From JBJXGF01 sp046153015 (GTDB lineage Bacteria > Actinomycetota > Acidimicrobiia > Acidimicrobiales > CAIXPF01), in the NCBI GenBank assembly GCA_046153015.1, contig JBJXGF010000117.1, positions 1 through 42,568 of the forward strand: a DNA stretch of 42,568 nt, in the 5' to 3' direction. Made by a program: the position numbers and the translations under genes. Each line of letters begins with the position of its first letter. Positions within the stretch are counted from its first letter, which is position 1. Below the pieces are notes generated by a model, which had not been told where the DNA came from, did not search any database, and worked only from the letters and a program-made list of their open reading frames with translations. This document shows positions 39,788 through 42,568 of this stretch, in pieces.

Positions 39788-40130
39788 GCGACCTCTACAT
39801 GCTCAACGAACGTGTCGCTCAAGTCTGGCGCGATTTCCCTAGCCGCGCGCGATCTGCTCAACGGTTTCGCCAGCATCGAAGAGTTCAGAGCCGCTCGGTC
39901 GAGACCCCATCGAAGGTGGGGTATGCGAAGCGTACGAGGTCATCCATCACTACGTTGAGGCTGGACCAGCAGAGTCGAGCTGGCGGACGGCGTCGTCGCC
40001 CTCAGGGTGGAACTCGACTTGCGAAAGAACCGGTTGACGACATCGGTGAGCATCGCCTGTTGTCCGGAACGGATCACGATAGCGACCGCTGGTTGAAGCT
40101 CGTTGCGTTCCTGGACTTCTTAGACCAGTG
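39775..40130 (-). pseudogene. DUF433-like antitoxin remnant with several frameshifts
   Basis: Minus strand peptides in order, in alternating frames: N-E-L-Q-P-A-V-A-I-V-I-R-S-G-Q-Q-A-M-L-T-D-V-V-N-R-F, S-Q-V-E-F-H-P-E-G-D-D, M-D-D-L-V-R-F-A-Y-P-T-F-D-G-V-S-T-E-R-L, E-L-F-D-A-G-E-T-V-E-Q-I-A-R, then I-A-P-D-L-S-D-T-F-V-E-H-V. The F-D-A-G-E-T-V-E-Q-I-A part matches DUF433 antitoxin-like proteins. No toxin gene follows. Interpretation is tentative. Confidence 0.4.
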
Positions 40131-40192
40131 CTCGACCCATGACGTACGGCGTCCGACTGGCCAGCTGTCACAAGCGTTGCGGGACGCGGGTC

Positions 40193-40423
40193 TCAGAGTA
40201 GGGCGTTGTGCCGGCCGGACTGGATCCATTCGGTGATGGCGGCGGGTTCGAAACGTAGGAGCTTGCCGAGTTTGATGTAAGGGATGCGGCGTTCGGACAC
40301 GAGGCGGTAGATGTGTCGTGGCCGCACGTTCAGCAGTTGGGCGACCTCTGTTACGGCCAGCAGCGGGGCGCATCCGCCGGTCTTCATGTCGACCGCCCCG
40401 GGGTCCTGTTGTTTCTTATTCAT
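40193..40423 (-). CDS. Excisionase-type helix-turn-helix protein, 76 aa
   Basis: ATG 40421-40423. The core L-L-A-V-T-E-V-A-Q-L-L-N-V-R-P-R-H-I-Y-R-L-V is a MerR/Xis winged HTH (HTH_17), followed by the wing R-R-I-P-Y-I-K-L-G-K-L-L-R-F and W-I-Q-S-G-R. Short proteins of this kind are usually recombination directionality factors next to a tyrosine integrase. No integrase is left beside it; only a truncated integrase N-terminus lies at the far left edge of the window. DNA-binding certain by motif, role inferred. Confidence 0.85.
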   Translation of the reverse strand: MNKKQQDPGAVDMKTGGCAPLLAVTEVAQLLNVRPRHIYRLVSERRIPYIKLGKLLRFEPAAITEWIQSGRHNALL

Positions 40424-40502
40424 GGGGTGGCTAAGCGCGTTCGACGCCGGGAATTCGACAAGTCTTCCAGCCGCCATGCGAGAGAAGACGCGGAGCAGCA
40501 CT

Positions 40503-40553
40503 GTTGAGGTCTGAACAGTACTGCCCCGGCCACTTGTGTTAAGGGCTGAACAC
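40503..40553 (+). repeat. Two copies of a 16-base motif upstream of the excisionase gene
   Basis: GTTGAGGTCTGAACAG at 40503-40518 and GTTAAGGGCTGAACAC at 40538-40553. Related copies are GTTCAGGTCTGAGCAG at 40748-40763 and GATCAGGTCCGAGCAG at 42218-42233. All are on the plus strand. They could be binding sites for the excisionase-like protein or iteron-like sequences. Confidence 0.5.
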
Positions 40554-41086
40554 CGCTCCAAACGGCACCTCAGTGCCCGGGGCAGGGCCGCCCACGCAAC
40601 CCCCGCAACTGGTCAAGCAACGCAACTGCAAGCCGCTGGTCGCCAGCCGAGCCGAGCACGGGCCAACTGATGAGCGCCGTGCTGTTCGAGCCAGCGGCAG
40701 GTAGCGACGTCAGTCCACCAACCCGGGGGGCGAGCCGGTCGGAAGGTGTTCAGGTCTGAGCAGCGGGCCGGCGCATCGGGCTGCCTGGCGCTATGGGAGG
40801 CCCTGGGACCACCACGGTCGCGAGGTGGTAGCGGTGTGCGCTGCCGGTCCCGGGGCCTACTCAGCTCATACCGACGGCCTGGGTGCTGCCGCCGCCGTGC
40901 TGGGCATCACCGCAACCGCCGGGTGGTGCGGTGCCGTCGACGCCGCCAATCGAACAGCTCGAGCTGTCCATCTGCCCGGGACGGCGAATGCACCTTCACC
41001 GTCCCGGACGCCGGGCGCATCGAGCAGCTCCCCGGACCGGAGGAGCGGACCATCGCTGGGCAGTGGTCCGAGGCCCGTATGACCTC

Positions 41087-41121
41087 GCCCTCCGCCCTCC
41101 GCCCTCCGCCCTCCGCTCTCC
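41087..41121. repeat. 7-bp tandem repeat GCCCTCC, five units
   Basis: Four exact GCCCTCC units (41087-41114) and a fifth with one change (GCTCTCC). Non-coding context, likely slippage product. Confidence 0.85.
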
Positions 41122-42307
41122 GGTCGGCGGTGTCGGCCCGAAACCCCATCGGACCGTGCTGGTCCGAGAGCAGGTCGGAGCTTGACAGCAACGGACATCG
41201 AGCACGGCACGAGCCTGCCGCCGTTCGGCGGCGTCGATGTCTCGCCGATTGCTCACACCATCGGCGCCGGCCTGCTCGTCGCCCGCCTCCACCACCTCGA
41301 CAAGCTCGCCTCCCTGCGCCGCTGCACCACCCGACAGCTCACCGCCAACGCCCCGGCGATCAGTCTGGCAGCCCGGACGGCCGTCTGACAGCTGTCAATG
41401 ATCGGCACAGACTGTCCACTTGCGGCTGCGCCGCAAATGAACTGGGCGGTCGGCGGCGTCTCGTCCCCCAAAGCGGCTACTGGATCGGAGATCGTCGCAC
41501 TCGTCGCCGCCCCCCCGATTGGGCCCGAAACGTAGAAGCGACCCCCTACGGTGCTTCCGAGCGAACAACACCGGCAGCCAAGCACCAACGAGCGTTACGC
41601 GCACCTCGGACCCAGCAGCGAGCCCGTGGTAGCGCGCCTCGGCGAGAATCCTGCAAGCGGCCGCAGTCGGCGAGAGGAGTAGCTGCTTGACCGCGGCCGG
41701 CGTGGTTACCGCCGGTAGTGAACGACGAGGCTCGACCGCCGTCGAGGGAGGCGCGCCCTGCTGCGAACGCGCGGTCGGGCGGTAGTGCAGGCTGTTGCGG
41801 CCTCAACAGCCCTAGGGGCGCGGTCGCTCACCGTTGTCCGAGTCTGGCAGCTCCATCCATCCGCTGGACGGTATCGACGACGGTGTGTCCGGTCGGCCGG
41901 ACAGATGTCGGGGATTGGGGCCTATGGGCGGCGGGGGGGCGTGGTCGCAATGAGCTACAGGACGACGATGGTGCCACCGAAGCCGGTCGCGGGTGCGGCG
42001 GCGGCCATCTCGCTGCCAACGCCGATCACATGGAGGACATGGCCGGCGACACCGGCCATGTCAACGCCGGTGAGGACCTGAATGGAACTGCGTCGATTGT
42101 TTGGCCGGTGCTGCGGCAGCGGCTTGCGACCGGCCGCTCCAGGCGCGTGGTTGGCATGCAGCGACGACACCCCTCTTGCGCGAAGCTCCCACCACTCATC
42201 GCGGTCGAACTCGGGGTGATCAGGTCCGAGCAGCGCGCGCCTCCAGCCTCCCAACACTGACGCTTAGCCGTTATGGCCTCGCATTTCGTGTCGTTCGTTC
42301 GTCGCCT

Positions 42308-42338
42308 CCCAGGCAACAGCCAGGCAACAGCCAGGCAA
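42308..42338. repeat. 11-bp tandem repeat CAGGCAACAGC
   Basis: Copies at 42308-42318 and 42319-42329 and a partial one at 42330-42338, followed by two TAACAGCGG copies about 20 bases apart. A small AT-richer spot in GC-rich DNA. Confidence 0.85.
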
Positions 42339-42568
42339 CATAACAGCGGTAGATAGCGGATAACAGCGGGTGAGCAAGGTCAACCGTAGATGCTGGTCAG
42401 ACAGCTTTTCGGTCCATTCTTGCTGGTGGTGGCGGTGAGCGGGCCTGTACGCGGGGTTCTGTCCTCGGGTCCGTTGCCGGGGTCCCGATGGGTGACCATC
42501 CATCTATGCGGTCCACCTGGAGGACTCGGACGGGCCGCCCAGCCTCCAATTCGACCTTGCTCCGGGTG

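Larger units (their letters stand above)
40424..42568. other. Gene-poor end of the window
   Basis: No reading frame here has a convincing start, codon pattern or family. Two weak candidates: 41182-41388 plus (contains P-P-F-G-G-V-D-V-S-P-I-A-H and a hydrophobic stretch) and 41955-42257 minus (D-R-D-E-W-W-E-L-R-A-R). The region has short tandem repeats and four copies of a 16-base motif described separately. No tRNA or rRNA seen. Confidence 0.5.

Noticed and set aside
40424..42568. CRISPR array or tRNA cluster as explanation for the repeat-rich end
   Set aside because: Repeats are only 7-16 bases with irregular or no spacers, and no cloverleaf with a T-loop consensus was found.

Overview
This is a GC-rich (about 65-70%) actinobacterial chromosome window. 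Acidimicrobiia or a related class is my best guess from the gene families (DUF3179, GrdB-like and AhpD-like selenoproteins, GH15, ISAzo13); it cannot be proven from the window. Genes lie in tight operons with 4-nt ATGA/GTGA overlaps, separated by gene fragments, IS elements and remnants.

Layout. 1-5 kb is a mobile-element scar: an IS3-type transposase tail beside the N-terminal part of a tyrosine integrase, a small unknown gene, then two intact IS elements side by side (1831-3452, 4-bp target duplication AGGT; 3459-4773, ISAzo13-like, duplication TAA). 4.8-8 kb holds a vapBC module, a vapC remnant, an adenylate-cyclase scrap and a broken GH15 glycosidase. 8.3-19.6 kb is a minus-strand thiol/redox block: glutaredoxin, DUF3179 lipoprotein, CcdA, TlpA-like protein, AhpD-like protein, a Cys-Pro thioredoxin-like protein, patatin, TVP38/VTT membrane protein, peroxiredoxin-like protein and a FAD disulfide reductase. 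20-25.6 kb carries a carboxymuconolactone-decarboxylase/AhpD protein, a zinc-finger anti-sigma-like protein, a Rieske plus FMN glutamate-synthase-like enzyme and a GrdB-like protein. 25.8-28.7 kb has a lipoprotein and a peroxiredoxin - ECF sigma - anti-sigma - NrtS operon. 30-36.7 kb is an intact plus-strand operon: radical SAM enzyme, CDP-alcohol phosphatidyltransferase, substrate-binding protein, two permeases and an ATPase, a relative of the E. coli ynj cluster, then DoxX. 37.3-39.3 kb is a remnant mer-type module: merA C-terminus, TlpA, CcdA, cut by an IS remnant. 39.4-42.6 kb is mostly gene-poor, with an excisionase-type gene and short tandem repeats.

Two signals bind the window together. 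(1) Four genes contain an in-frame UGA exactly where the family has a redox cysteine (TlpA-like UxxC, AhpD-like CxxU, peroxiredoxin-like UxxC, GrdB-like UxxC). Two have a convincing bacterial SECIS-like hairpin just downstream. I call them selenoproteins; ordinary gene callers would truncate all four. (2) The sequence GGAA(T/C/G)-N18/19-GTT, usually with CGG before the GTT, lies in front of at least nine transcription units: the glutaredoxin-to-TlpA operon, patatin, the FAD reductase, the zinc-finger protein, the lipoprotein, the peroxiredoxin-sigma operon, the divergent molybdo-oxidoreductase fragment, the radical SAM/ABC operon and doxX. This is the SigR/RpoE-like ECF promoter form, and the window encodes an ECF sigma with its anti-sigma. 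I infer one local thiol/oxidative-stress regulon that includes selenoproteins and the ynj-like transporter.

Many genes here carry one to three single-base indels, several in homopolymers, while the IS elements and the 30-36 kb operon are clean. Some of the pseudogenes may therefore be sequencing or assembly errors, but the clear fragments (GH15 halves, merA, CcmH, molybdo-oxidoreductase) are real rearrangement scars if the assembly is right.
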